This document shows positions 29,025 through 37,738 of a stretch of DNA of 46,931 nucleotides, piece after piece; position 1 is the stretch's first letter, and each line of letters starts with the position of its first letter. Under the pieces are notes generated by a model. The model was not told the origin of the DNA. It searched no databases and was given only the letters and a program-made list of their open reading frames with translations. Source of the stretch: Methylocystis sp. (lineage in GTDB: Bacteria > Pseudomonadota > Alphaproteobacteria > Rhizobiales > Beijerinckiaceae); the NCBI RefSeq assembly GCF_021731785.1, contig NZ_JAKFWS010000055.1:1-46931 (forward strand). The letters run 5' to 3'. The position numbers and the translations under genes were made by a program.

Positions 29025-30323
29025 TTGGTGCTGGGGCTTTTTCAATTCCTTGTCGACGCGGTCGTGATTGTCTGCGCCTCGATACTGCTCGCGATCGGGA
29101 TCGGTTATCTCATCGTCATCGGCCGCTTCTGTTACGACCAGCTGCGGCGCGTGCGCGATTCGGAAGCGCCCGCGACGCCTGACCGGGATTTGCCGCGAGT
29201 GCTGCTTCAAATCCCCGTGTTCAACGAGCCGCTCGTCACCGAGCAATCATTGCGCTGCGTCGTGCTTCTGGACTGGCCCAAGGACAGGCTGCGCATTCAG
29301 CTTCTCGACGATTCCACCGACGAGACGAGCGCGCGCGCCGATGCGGTGGCGGCGGAGCTTCGCGCCTGCGGCGCCGTGATCGACCATGTGCGGCGCGCCG
29401 ACCGCTCGGGATTTAAGGCGGGCGCCTGCGCGCACGGCCTCGCGATCACCGATGAACCCTTTGTGGCGATGCTCGACGCCGACTTCCGTCCGCCGCCCAA
29501 TTGGCTCAGGCGAACGGTCCCGCTTTTTTTGACCGACGATCGCGTCGGGTTTGTGCAGTCGCGCTGCGAGTTCCAGAATTTCGAAAAGAACTGGCTGACG
29601 CGCGCGCAGGGTCTCGTGCAGGACGGACATTATCTCGTCGAGCAGCGCTCGCGCGCGCATGCCGGCTGGCTCTTCCAGTTCAACGGCACCGGCGGCATAT
29701 GGCGGCGCGCGACGATCGACGACGCCGGCGGCTGGTCGGACTATTCGCTATGCGAGGACCTCGATCTCACCGTGCGCGCGGCGCTTAATGGATGGCATGG
29801 GCTGTTTGTCTCCGAGCCGCCGATCCCCGGTCAGGTGCCGGAAGGGATCCGCGACTTCCGCCGCCAGCAAAGGCGTTGGTCGAATGGCTTCGTTCAGGTC
29901 GCGCAGAAAACTATTCTGCCGATCTGGCGCTCGCCGTGGAGTCTGACGCGCCGCCTGATGGCGATCTCCCTCATCGCCCATCAGATTTTCTTTCCGGCTG
30001 CGGCAATCGGCTTCATCGCCTTTGTTCTAGGCGGAATCCTGCACGGTTCTCTCTCGCCGTACGCCTACCTGCTGGAGATTGTCGGCGTTATGACGGGCTT
30101 GGTGGCGATCGGCATTACGCTTCCGCCCTATCTGGCGTTAAGACGCGGGACTGTGGCCGACTATCTGAAGACCGTCGCGTCGATTCCGCCGCTGATGATC
30201 TATCTCGCCTTCGCCAATGGCGCCAAAATCTTGCAGACTCTGCGCGGACGCAAATCGACGTTCAAGCGCACGCCAAAGCTCGATCACGAGCCGGCCGCCC
30301 CAATCGACGCGGGAGTGGAGTAG
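29025..30323 (+). CDS. Membrane GT2 glycosyltransferase, cellulose-synthase-like
   Basis: 432 residues; start at TTG 29025 or GTG 29028, with AAGGA upstream. One N-terminal membrane helix (VDAVVIVCASILLAIGIGYLIVI-type) and about three C-terminal ones frame a catalytic domain with LLDDSTDET, AMLDADF, CEDLDL and QQRRW, the D,D,D,QxxRW set of processive or lipid-linked GT2 enzymes such as CslA/BcsA. It follows the GT21 gene by 5 bp. A plausible role is adding a second sugar to the glycolipid, or making a short glycan; sugar and linkage cannot be read from the sequence. Confidence 0.87.
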   Translation: MVLGLFQFLVDAVVIVCASILLAIGIGYLIVIGRFCYDQLRRVRDSEAPATPDRDLPRVLLQIPVFNEPLVTEQSLRCVVLLDWPKDRLRIQLLDDSTDETSARADAVAAELRACGAVIDHVRRADRSGFKAGACAHGLAITDEPFVAMLDADFRPPPNWLRRTVPLFLTDDRVGFVQSRCEFQNFEKNWLTRAQGLVQDGHYLVEQRSRAHAGWLFQFNGTGGIWRRATIDDAGGWSDYSLCEDLDLTVRAALNGWHGLFVSEPPIPGQVPEGIRDFRRQQRRWSNGFVQVAQKTILPIWRSPWSLTRRLMAISLIAHQIFFPAAAIGFIAFVLGGILHGSLSPYAYLLEIVGVMTGLVAIGITLPPYLALRRGTVADYLKTVASIPPLMIYLAFANGAKILQTLRGRKSTFKRTPKLDHEPAAPIDAGVE

Positions 30324-30344
30324 GGCGAGGCGCGAAGCGCGCCG

Positions 30345-31157
30345 TCATTCGAGTCGCGTCGGAGCTTCGAAAGCGCCGGCGTCGGTGATGATCGTCAGCG
30401 TCGCATCGGCAGCCTTAGCCGGCGCGTCGCCGGAAAAAAGCTTAAGCTCGAAAACTTCTCCCGCCCGCGTGCTTTCGATGAAGAACGGCTCCGCCGCTTC
30501 CGCAAAGACGTCCGTCGCCTTGCCGGGACCGAGATAGCGAAGCCGCCATGATCCATCCGCGCCGCTGCGCGACAGCGCAACGCGCTTCTTCGCTTCCTCC
30601 GCGCTGAGCTTTTTCGGCACGAGCCGTTCCGCCTCCGCGATCGCCGCCGCATGCGGCGAATCGCCCTCGCGTGGCAGCTCCAGCGACAGATCGGCGCGTG
30701 CGGGCAGGCAGATCTTGCCGCAGGACGCATAGTCCAGCACGAGATTGAGCGTTACCGGCGCGTTCGAGTCGCGGGGCGTCACCGTCAAAGGCAGCACGAC
30801 GCGCGACTCATAGCCGGCGACGACGGTTCCGGCCTCGTCGATATGCTTGGGCACGGGAAATGACGGTTCGACCTTGGCGACATTGACGGATTTCGAAAAA
30901 TCGAACGCCGGCGGCGAGCCTGCCTCGCCGGGCTGGCGCCAGTAAGTGACCGTTTGAGGATCGAGCGCGATTTCGACGGCGGCGCGATAAGCGCCGCCCT
31001 GCGGAGGGCCGGCCGCCAGAAGCCGGGCACTGGACGCCGCGCCCTTAACGACCGCAGAGGCGAAGGCCGCGTCCTTGGCGAGCGACTCGGTCAAAAGGCC
31101 CTGCGCGAGCGTTACGGCGGCTAGCGGCGCGAGTAACAGGAATTTTGAGCGCGTCAT
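30345..31157 (-). CDS. Exported DsbD N-terminal-domain protein
   Basis: 270 residues with a signal peptide (LAPLAAVTLAQGLLTESLA). The body matches the DsbD alpha/ScsB-type domain: TYWRQPGEAGSPPAFDF, followed by VLDYASCGKICLPARADL with a Cys pair (C-x3-C) that can exchange disulfides. The membrane and thioredoxin-like domains of full DsbD are absent. It likely takes part in thiol-redox relay or metal protection in the periplasm. It is divergent from yqgE, an arrangement conserved in Rhizobiales. It is convergent with the glycosyltransferase gene, 21 bp apart. Confidence 0.85.
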   Translation of the reverse strand: MTRSKFLLLAPLAAVTLAQGLLTESLAKDAAFASAVVKGAASSARLLAAGPPQGGAYRAAVEIALDPQTVTYWRQPGEAGSPPAFDFSKSVNVAKVEPSFPVPKHIDEAGTVVAGYESRVVLPLTVTPRDSNAPVTLNLVLDYASCGKICLPARADLSLELPREGDSPHAAAIAEAERLVPKKLSAEEAKKRVALSRSGADGSWRLRYLGPGKATDVFAEAAEPFFIESTRAGEVFELKLFSGDAPAKAADATLTIITDAGAFEAPTRLE

Positions 31158-31248
31158 CGGTTTGCGGCGGCCCGTCCCTCAGTCAAGGCAGTTAGTTACG
31201 TCATCGGCGCCGCTTGTTCTCGAGACGCGGCGAGCGTAGCATGACCCT

Positions 31249-31899
31249 ATGAGCCCAGGCGGCAAGAAGCAAGATTTCGCGGCGACCGCGAGCGAGCGCC
31301 GTGGCCGTCGGCCTGGCGAGCGCCGCTTTCTCGACGGCCAGTTGCTGGTCGCGATGCCGAGCATGTTGGATCAGCGCTTCGCTCGGTCGGTGATTTATCT
31401 TTGCGCCCATTCCGAAGAAGGCGCCATGGGCATCGTCGTCAATCAGCCGGCCCGCGTGCGCAATTTCCCCGATCTGCTGGTGCAGCTGCAAGTGATCGCC
31501 CCGCAGGAGCGCATCAGCCTGCCGCGCCGCGCTGAAGACATTCAGGTTCTGTCGGGCGGACCGGTGCAGACCGACCGCGGCTTCGTGCTGCATTCGCCCG
31601 ATTTCTTCCTGGACAATTCGACCCTGCCGATCGACGACGGCGTGTCTCTCACGGCGACCATCGACATTTTGCGCGCCATCGCGGCAGGACACGGACCCGA
31701 CCGGGCGCTGCTCGCGCTCGGCTATGCAGGCTGGGACGCGGGTCAGCTCGAAGAAGAAATACAGCGAAACGGCTGGCTGAATTGCCCTGCCGATCCCGCC
31801 TTGCTGTTTGACCGAGACCTTGGGACGAAATACTCGCGCGCATTGCGCTCGATCGGCGTCGATCCCGAACGGCTGTCGTCAAACGCCGGACACGCCTGA
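31249..31899 (+). CDS. yqgE: YqgE/AlgH family protein
   Basis: 216 residues. Diagnostic segments are [23 protein letters not shown] near the N-terminus, [26 protein letters not shown] and [16 protein letters not shown]. This is a conserved protein of unknown biochemical role (UPF0301). The first 25 residues before the conserved part are basic and variable. The stop lies 21 bp inside the convergent GNAT gene. Confidence 0.94.
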   Translation: MSPGGKKQDFAATASERRGRRPGERRFLDGQLLVAMPSMLDQRFARSVIYLCAHSEEGAMGIVVNQPARVRNFPDLLVQLQVIAPQERISLPRRAEDIQVLSGGPVQTDRGFVLHSPDFFLDNSTLPIDDGVSLTATIDILRAIAAGHGPDRALLALGYAGWDAGQLEEEIQRNGWLNCPADPALLFDRDLGTKYSRALRSIGVDPERLSSNAGHA

Positions 31900-32403
31900 C
31901 GGTCGGCCGCAGATCCGGCCGAAAGCTGGCGCATAGTCGACAGTTCCTTCCGCAGCCGGAAGCGCGCCGTTGAGCGCCAGCGCCAGGAAATGCGGTCCTG
32001 CGTAGGGCGAAGCAAAACCGGCCGCAGGCTCGGGTCGAAATCCGAAGCGGCCATAAAAGGCGCCGTCGCCCAATACAAAAATCGCGCGCCACTGGTCGTC
32101 CTGCGCACGCGCCAAGCTCCAGCGCAAAAGAGCGCTGGCGACGCCCTTGCTGCGATGCGCGGCGGCGACGGCGACAGGACCGAGCCCGAGCGCCGGAAAG
32201 GCAGCGCTCATCCGGGACAGGGCGGCGTAGCCGACGATGACGCCGTCAATGGCGGCGATGCAGCCGAAGACCAAGTCGCCTTCCTTGCGCAGCGCGTCGA
32301 CGAGTTCAGCCTCGCCCGATCGTTGGAAGGCTGTGAGCAGCAACGCGCGTATGGCCGGATGATCTTCGGCTGTTTCTTCGCGAAGAATTGCGCTTGCGGT
32401 CAT
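31879..32403 (-). CDS. GNAT-family N-acetyltransferase (YhbS-like)
   Basis: 174 residues. The acetyl-CoA motif is [22 protein letters not shown], then [22 protein letters not shown], characteristic of the YhbS-type subgroup. The substrate is unknown. Its start overlaps the stop of the aldo/keto reductase gene (TCAT on the plus strand), so it is probably co-translated with that gene. The 3' ends of this gene and yqgE overlap by 21 bp in opposite directions. Confidence 0.88.
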   Translation of the reverse strand: MTASAILREETAEDHPAIRALLLTAFQRSGEAELVDALRKEGDLVFGCIAAIDGVIVGYAALSRMSAAFPALGLGPVAVAAAHRSKGVASALLRWSLARAQDDQWRAIFVLGDGAFYGRFGFRPEPAAGFASPYAGPHFLALALNGALPAAEGTVDYAPAFGRICGRPSGVSGV

Positions 32404-33449
32404 GGCGCAGGATTGCTGTAGAGATGGTGGACGGCGTCGATGCGCCGCTCGATTTCAGGCGTGATCTTGAATTCGATCGAAGCAAGGTCGGTCTTGAGCT
32501 GCGCCATCGTCGTTGCGCCGATGATATTCGACGTCACGAAGGGCCGCGAGGTGACGAAGGCGATCGCGAGTTGCGCCGGATCGGCGCCGACATCTCGCGC
32601 CAGCGCCAGATAGGCGGCGATTGCGTGTTCGACTCCTGGCTTTTCATAACGCTGCGCGCGCTCGAATAGCGTGGTGCGCGCGCCGGGCGGCCGCGCGCCG
32701 CCCTGGTATTTGCCGGTAAGGTAGCCTTGCGCGAGCGGCGAATAGGCGAGCAATCCCACGCGCTCGCGCTCGGCGAATTCAGCAAGGCCGATCTCGAACG
32801 TGCGGTTGACGAGATTATACGCGTTTTGAATCGAAACGACGCGTGGCCCATGGCCGAGTTCGGCGGCGCGCAGGAAACGCGCGACGCCCCATGGCGTTTC
32901 ATTCGACAGGCCGATGTGGCGAACCTTTCCGGCGCTAACGAGGCGCGTCAGCGCTTCGAGCGTTTCTTCAATTGGAATTTCGTCCCGTTTTGTCGGTCGT
33001 CGATAGGTCGTGCCGCCTGCGCCCCAAAGCGGCAATGAGCGATCCGGCCAATGCAATTGATAAAGATCGATGTAGTCGGTCTGCAGTCGCTTGAGCGAAC
33101 CATCGATCGCATAATCGATATTCTTGGCGTCGAGAACGGTTCCGGCCCGCTCGGGGCGCAACCAATTGGCGTCGCCACGCCCGGCGACCTTGGTGGCGAT
33201 GATCGCCTTATCGCGGTTCTTGCGCGCGGTAAGCCAGCTTCCAATAATGCGCTCGGTCGAGCCTTGAGTCTCTTGTCTTGACGGGATGGAATAGATTTCC
33301 GCCGTGTCGATGAAATTGACGCCGCAATCAAACGCATAGTCCAATTGGGCGTGACCTTCGGCCTCGCTGTTCTGCTGTCCCCAGGTCATGGACCCCAGGC
33401 AAATCGCCGAGACGGAGAGGCCGCTGTTTCCGAGCTTGCGGTATTCCAC
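32400..33449 (-). CDS. Aldo/keto reductase (Tas-like)
   Basis: 349 residues. The catalytic tetrad is visible: Asp and Tyr in FIDTAEIYS, Lys in ATKVAGRG and His in YQLHWPDR. The insertion between Lys and His and the C-terminal EFKITPEIERRIDAVH are typical of the Tas/AKR11-13 group, NADPH-dependent carbonyl reductases. It heads a two-gene unit with the GNAT protein; the ParA-like gene ends 11 bp upstream on the same strand, so a longer transcript from 35046 is possible. Confidence 0.92.
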   Translation of the reverse strand: MEYRKLGNSGLSVSAICLGSMTWGQQNSEAEGHAQLDYAFDCGVNFIDTAEIYSIPSRQETQGSTERIIGSWLTARKNRDKAIIATKVAGRGDANWLRPERAGTVLDAKNIDYAIDGSLKRLQTDYIDLYQLHWPDRSLPLWGAGGTTYRRPTKRDEIPIEETLEALTRLVSAGKVRHIGLSNETPWGVARFLRAAELGHGPRVVSIQNAYNLVNRTFEIGLAEFAERERVGLLAYSPLAQGYLTGKYQGGARPPGARTTLFERAQRYEKPGVEHAIAAYLALARDVGADPAQLAIAFVTSRPFVTSNIIGATTMAQLKTDLASIEFKITPEIERRIDAVHHLYSNPAP

Positions 33450-33459
33450 GACGCGATCC

Positions 33460-34173
33460 CTAACCGAGACATTTGCCCGACTGCAGCTCCAGCCGCAGTT
33501 CGAAGCTCTGAAACTGAGTGAATATCGGCAAGAGCCATGATTTGAGCGTGTTGCGAACCGCGAAGGAGTTTGCTGGCGGCGCGTCGCTCATCAAGGCGGA
33601 GAGCGACAGACCGACATCGTCGAGCGCTCGCGCCACCGGCGCCTCGAGGCGCGGGATCACAAACTTGCCGCTTGGAGGGTAGCGTGCAAGCACCGCGAGC
33701 GAGTCCTGGCCAAGCGGCGAGGCGCCGCGATTGTGAATGACGCTCATCGTAAGGTCGGGCCATGTGGTCTTCAGGACGAGCGCGCCATTCGCCGCGCTCT
33801 GCGTCGCATCCGTCTGAAAGAGCACGACAGGCTCGACGCCCTGCCGCCGTGTTTCTTCGAGAAAGCCGATTTCTGCGATGGTCGTGAACAGGCGTTCATA
33901 GGAGCGATGACAGACGTCCACGATCTTCGGCCTTTCGTCGGCGACGAGCAGGCGGTCGAAGAGGGAGATCTGTCCTTTCACGTCGCTCAGATCGGCGACG
34001 CGCGTCCGTTCCGGAAAGAACAGCGCATAGACCGGCTCGCGGACATCGGTGTCGAAGCCCTCGACGCCGACATTGCGCCAAAGATAATAGTCGGTGAGCA
34101 AACGCGCCGCCGTGGTCACGCCCGTTCGTGAATGCGGAGAGCAAACGAAGAACGCTAGCGTGCGGCGCGTCAT
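33460..34173 (-). CDS. ParA-like protein with degenerate P-loop
   Basis: 237 residues. The N-terminus FFVCSPHSRTGVTTAARLL aligns with the start of ParA/MinD ATPases, but the Walker A Lys residues are gone (RTGVTT in place of GGVGKTT), so ATP hydrolysis is doubtful. The fold is otherwise kept: FDTDVREP, LFDRLLVADERPKIVDVCHRS and VEPVVLFQTDATQSAAN occupy the switch positions. It sits next to a canonical ParA-like gene on the same strand, with 36 bp between them. A non-catalytic partner of that protein is a reasonable inference. Confidence 0.65.
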   Translation of the reverse strand: MTRRTLAFFVCSPHSRTGVTTAARLLTDYYLWRNVGVEGFDTDVREPVYALFFPERTRVADLSDVKGQISLFDRLLVADERPKIVDVCHRSYERLFTTIAEIGFLEETRRQGVEPVVLFQTDATQSAANGALVLKTTWPDLTMSVIHNRGASPLGQDSLAVLARYPPSGKFVIPRLEAPVARALDDVGLSLSALMSDAPPANSFAVRNTLKSWLLPIFTQFQSFELRLELQSGKCLG

Positions 34174-34209
34174 ATGGCCTTCGCGAAGAATGGCGCGCGC
34201 CCGCGGCCG

Positions 34210-35046
34210 CTATCGCCTCTTTTCGCCGACAAGATCGAGTAGGCCCACTCGTTCGAACTCGTCGGCGACGCGCGCCAGCCAGGTCCGGACATAACCGCGC
34301 AACACAAAGGAATGTTCGGCAGGCCGGCCCTGCGCATCCTGATTCGCGATGAATGTCGAGAATGGCGCGCCAGACAGTTCGACCTGCTCGTAGGCGAGCT
34401 CGCTAAGTTTGGGGATGGTGATCTCGCCTGAAGTGACCACATCCTCGAAATATTTCGCGTGGGTCTGCGGATCCCACTCGAAGAAGGTCGTGTCGTTGAC
34501 GTGATTCTTCACCATGAAATAATTGGCGTCCGCGACATAGGGCGCAATCTCGGCGATTTCCTCCAGCGAAGAGATGGAGGAGCCGATCACATGCAGCAGG
34601 ACGAAGCGGAATTCGCCGCTTTTCACTGCGTCGAAAAATCCGATCTCGTCGAGAGCCTGAAGCGCCGGGCTCAGACCGCCGGCGCGCACGTCGATGACGC
34701 TGACCTTGGCCTGCGACGTATTCAGCGTGTCGATAATCTTCATCTGATCCGACGGTTCGGTCAGATCGACGATCATCGTCTCGTCGGGGTGGAAACGATG
34801 CAGCGTTCCGCGCGGCGTTTCGGTATCGAAAGCGCGCGCATGGATGTCATTGAGCGAAAGGAAATCGAGGATCGCTCTGGCGATTGTGGTCTTGCCGACG
34901 CCGCCCTTGTCAGCGCCGACGACGATGACCGCGGGGCGAACGGCGGCGCTTGAGGCGGCGACCGGAGCCTCGGCCGTCCGACCCTGGCTCGCGGGCTCCC
35001 CTTTAGCTGGCGCTCCCTTGGTGATTTTGACCGGCTTCTTAGCCAT
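34210..35046 (-). CDS. ParA/MinD-like P-loop ATPase
   Basis: 278 residues from the ATG at 35046. A lysine/alanine-rich leader (MAKKPVKITKGAPAKGEPA) precedes the ATPase domain with the deviant Walker A GADKGGVGKTTIARAIL, then FDTETPRGTLHRF and VSVIDVRAGG (switch II/Walker B position). Such proteins position plasmids, chromosomes or cell-surface complexes. No ParB or centromere-like repeats lie nearby, which argues against a plasmid-partition pair. It precedes the degenerate ParA-like gene; the pair is probably one functional unit. Confidence 0.78.
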   Translation of the reverse strand: MAKKPVKITKGAPAKGEPASQGRTAEAPVAASSAAVRPAVIVVGADKGGVGKTTIARAILDFLSLNDIHARAFDTETPRGTLHRFHPDETMIVDLTEPSDQMKIIDTLNTSQAKVSVIDVRAGGLSPALQALDEIGFFDAVKSGEFRFVLLHVIGSSISSLEEIAEIAPYVADANYFMVKNHVNDTTFFEWDPQTHAKYFEDVVTSGEITIPKLSELAYEQVELSGAPFSTFIANQDAQGRPAEHSFVLRGYVRTWLARVADEFERVGLLDLVGEKRR

Positions 35047-35231
35047 GAGTGCTCCTATCGGATCTCGCGATGGCGCCGCTGTTAATGACTGACAAGAGTG
35101 CAGCAAACATGGTTTTCAGGCGCTTGTCATGCCCTGATTGAGCTAGTCGCAGATGGCGCTCCAAATGTGAACAGACCAAAACAACGCAGAAAATATGTTA
35201 TTTAATAGGAAGCTCCACAATTCTTTGTAAA

Positions 35232-35260
35232 TTGACATTCGTGCGGTTTAGAGGTTTATG
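35232..35260 (+). promoter_or_regulatory. Sigma70-type promoter of the sulfate assimilation operon
   Basis: TTGACA at 35232-35237 is a perfect -35 box, 17 bp from TTTATG at 35255-35260. This is the best promoter match found in the window. It lies in a clearly AT-rich stretch 60 bp upstream of the ferredoxin start and reads into the operon. Confidence 0.6.
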
Positions 35261-35278
35261 CGTTCGAAATACAGAACG
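35261..35278. promoter_or_regulatory. Operator-like inverted repeat
   Basis: CGTTC and GAACG flank 8 bases directly after the -10 box, covering the likely transcription start. A repressor bound here would block initiation. Which regulator binds is unknown. Confidence 0.35.
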
Positions 35279-35322
35279 TCCGCAACGGTGCCCCGAAGCG
35301 GACCACTCGACGCGTCTACGAC

Positions 35323-35694
35323 ATGAGCAACATCGAGAACCTGGCGGCGCAGCGGCCTGCAGAGTCATCGCAGCAAACGCTGCCGACCCTTCACGTTGAG
35401 GATCGCCACGGCGTCGTCCATGAACTGGAGGCGGTCGAAGGCTGGCGGCTGATGGAGATTTTGCGCGACCATGGCGTCGGCATGGACAACACCTGCGGCG
35501 GCGCGCTCGCATGCGCGGAATGCCATGTCATCCTCGATGCGGAATGGACTCAGCGCGTGCCGCCGCCGAACGAAGAGGAAATCGAAAAACTCGATGAACT
35601 GCCGATGCTTTTCGAACATTCGCGTCTTTCCTGCCAGATCATCTGGTCGGATGAAATGAGCGGGCTTCGATTGAAGCTGGCGCAGGAAACGTGA
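35323..35694 (+). CDS. 2Fe-2S ferredoxin
   Basis: 123 residues of adrenodoxin/ISC type. Cluster ligands are in CGGALACAEC (C-x5-C-x2-C) and a fourth Cys at LSCQII, with the typical PMLFEHSRLSCQ segment. It is the first gene of the sulfate assimilation operon, and its stop overlaps the next start (TGATG). As no CysJ flavoprotein gene is present, it probably delivers electrons to the sulfite reductase encoded downstream. The first 20 residues form a variable leader. Confidence 0.9.
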   Translation: MSNIENLAAQRPAESSQQTLPTLHVEDRHGVVHELEAVEGWRLMEILRDHGVGMDNTCGGALACAECHVILDAEWTQRVPPPNEEEIEKLDELPMLFEHSRLSCQIIWSDEMSGLRLKLAQET

Positions 35695-36017
35695 TGGCCA
35701 GCTTCAAGCATCCGCAGATCCTCATCGCCTCGAATCTTAGCGACGGCGAAGTGGTGTTTCTCGGCGCGTCAGGCTGGGAGCGCGACCATCGCCGCGCCCG
35801 CGTTGCGCTGAACGCCGAAGAGGCGGCGGCGCTCGAAGTTTTCGGCAAGCGAGACATTTCGGCCAATCGCGTGGTCGATGTCTATCTCGCCGACGTCGAG
35901 ATCGGCGGCGACGGCGCGCCCACGCCAGTCCATTATCGCGAGAGAATGCGCGTCAAGGGACCAAGCGTGCGGCTCGATCTTGGCAAGCAGGCCGCAGCCG
36001 GGCGAGGCGCGCCATGA
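35694..36017 (+). CDS. DUF2849 protein of the sulfite reductase operon
   Basis: 107 residues. The family pattern is visible in IASNLSDGEVVFLGASGWERD and NRVVDVYLADVEI. DUF2849 proteins occur almost only directly before cysI in Alphaproteobacteria; the biochemical role is unknown, perhaps as an assembly or electron-transfer aid for sulfite reductase. A GTG three bases earlier is an alternative start. Its stop overlaps the cysI start (ATGA). Confidence 0.88.
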   Translation: MASFKHPQILIASNLSDGEVVFLGASGWERDHRRARVALNAEEAAALEVFGKRDISANRVVDVYLADVEIGGDGAPTPVHYRERMRVKGPSVRLDLGKQAAAGRGAP

Positions 36018-37738
36018 CCGCCCTCGACTTGCGCGTCGCGCAGCGGCCCAATTCGCCGATGACGACCTATCGCTATGATGCATACGACGCCGCTTTTGTG
36101 CGCGAGCGCGTGGCCGAGTTTCGCGAACAGGTGCGCCGGCGGCTTTCCGGCGCGCTGACCGAAGAAGAATTCCGGCCGTTCCGATTGATGAACGGACTCT
36201 ATCTCCAGCTTCACGCCTACATGCTGCGCGTCGCTATTCCTTATGGGACGCTGACCGCGCGCCAGATGCGTCGGCTCGCCGATATCGCCGACAAATGGGA
36301 CAAAGGTTACGGCCATTTCACGACGCGCCAGAACCTGCAGTACAATTGGCCGAAGCTCGTCGATACGCCTGACATTCTTGAAGCGCTCGCCGACGTCGAA
36401 ATGCACGCCATTCAGACCTCCGGCAACTGCATTCGGAATGTGACGGCTGATCATTTCGCCGGCGTTGCGCCGGATGAAATCGAAGATCCGCGCCCGACAG
36501 CGGAGTTTCTCCGTCAATGGTCGAGCCTGCATCCCGAATTCTCGTTTCTGCCGCGCAAGTTTAAGATTGCGGTGACCGGCGCAGAGCACGACCGCGCTGC
36601 GATCATGGTGCATGACATCGGCCTGCGCATCGTCAGCAACGCTGTGGGCGCGATCGGCTATCAGGTCGTCGTCGGCGGCGGTCTCGGCCGTTCGCCCTTT
36701 ATCGGCAAGGTCGTCGGCGAATTCGTGCCGCGCGCAGATCTGCTCGCCTTTCTGGAAGCGATCATGCGCGTCTACAACCGCTTCGGCCGGCGCGACAATA
36801 AATATAAGGCGCGCATAAAAATTCTCGTCCATGAGACGGGAATCGACGAAATCCGCGCTGCGGTCGAAGCCGAGTTCGCGTCGATGGACCGCTCGATTTT
36901 CTGCCACGATCCCGAGGAATTTGAGCGCATCGCCGGCTTCTTTGCGCCGCCGCCATATGAATCGCTGGCGCGTGACTCTCAAATGCTGCACGCCGCGAAA
37001 CTGGAAACGCCGGCTTTTGCCAATTTCGTCGACGTCAACGTCAGCGCGCACAAGACCCCCGGCTACGCCATCGTCACCGTCTCATTGAAGCCCATCGGCG
37101 GCGTCCCCGGCGACGCCACGTCCGATCAGATGCGGGTGCTGGCCGACGCTAGCGAGCGCTTCGGCTTCGGCGAACTGCGAGTCAGCCATGAGCAGAATAT
37201 TATCCTGCCGCATGTGAAGCAGGACGACCTTTTTGCGCTATGGCGGATGCTCGACGCCGCCGGTCTCGCGACGGCGAACGCCGGCCTCGTCTCCGACATC
37301 ATCGCGTGCCCGGGTATGGATTATTGCTCGCTTGCGACTGCACGCTCGATTCCAATCGCGCAGGCGATTTCGAAGCGCTTTTCGGACATGTCGAGGCAGC
37401 GGCGCATTGGCAAGCTCGGCATCAAGATTTCCGGCTGCATCAACGCCTGCGGCCATCACCATGTCGGCGCGATCGGCATTCTCGGTCTTGAGAAAAAGGG
37501 CCAGGAATCCTATCAGATCACGCTCGGCGGCGATCCGACCTTTTCGGCGTCAATCGGCGAAATTCTCGGACCTGGCGTCACCGTCGAGCAGGCGCCGGAC
37601 GTGATCGAGCATCTCGTCGATTTCTACCTCGCGGAACGCGAGGAGGGCGAAGCCTTCATCGACACGTGGCGCCGGCTCGGCCATGCTCGTTTCAAAGACG
37701 TTCTGCGTCGGGAGGGCGAAGATGGCGCTGATATCTGA
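36014..37738 (+). CDS. cysI: Assimilatory sulfite reductase hemoprotein
   Basis: 574 residues of the nitrite/sulfite reductase family. Siroheme and 4Fe-4S ligands appear in CPGMDYCSLA and SGCINACGHHH. The N-terminal half has the ferrodoxin-like half-domain with GYGHFTTRQNLQYNW and the basic SGNCIRNVTAD. It reduces sulfite to sulfide with six electrons. Placement between DUF2849 and DUF934 and next to cysH shows a sulfur, not nitrogen, role. A separate flavoprotein subunit (CysJ) is not seen, so ferredoxin is the likely donor. Confidence 0.93.
   Translation: MTALDLRVAQRPNSPMTTYRYDAYDAAFVRERVAEFREQVRRRLSGALTEEEFRPFRLMNGLYLQLHAYMLRVAIPYGTLTARQMRRLADIADKWDKGYGHFTTRQNLQYNWPKLVDTPDILEALADVEMHAIQTSGNCIRNVTADHFAGVAPDEIEDPRPTAEFLRQWSSLHPEFSFLPRKFKIAVTGAEHDRAAIMVHDIGLRIVSNAVGAIGYQVVVGGGLGRSPFIGKVVGEFVPRADLLAFLEAIMRVYNRFGRRDNKYKARIKILVHETGIDEIRAAVEAEFASMDRSIFCHDPEEFERIAGFFAPPPYESLARDSQMLHAAKLETPAFANFVDVNVSAHKTPGYAIVTVSLKPIGGVPGDATSDQMRVLADASERFGFGELRVSHEQNIILPHVKQDDLFALWRMLDAAGLATANAGLVSDIIACPGMDYCSLATARSIPIAQAISKRFSDMSRQRRIGKLGIKISGCINACGHHHVGAIGILGLEKKGQESYQITLGGDPTFSASIGEILGPGVTVEQAPDVIEHLVDFYLAEREEGEAFIDTWRRLGHARFKDVLRREGEDGADI

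Noticed and set aside
33460-35046. ParA/ParB plasmid partition locus
   Set aside because: No ParB, no parS-like repeats and no replication gene nearby; all surrounding genes are chromosomal.
36014-37738. Nitrite reductase
   Set aside because: The family covers both substrates, but cysH, cysD, cysN, DUF2849 and DUF934 neighbours point to sulfite.
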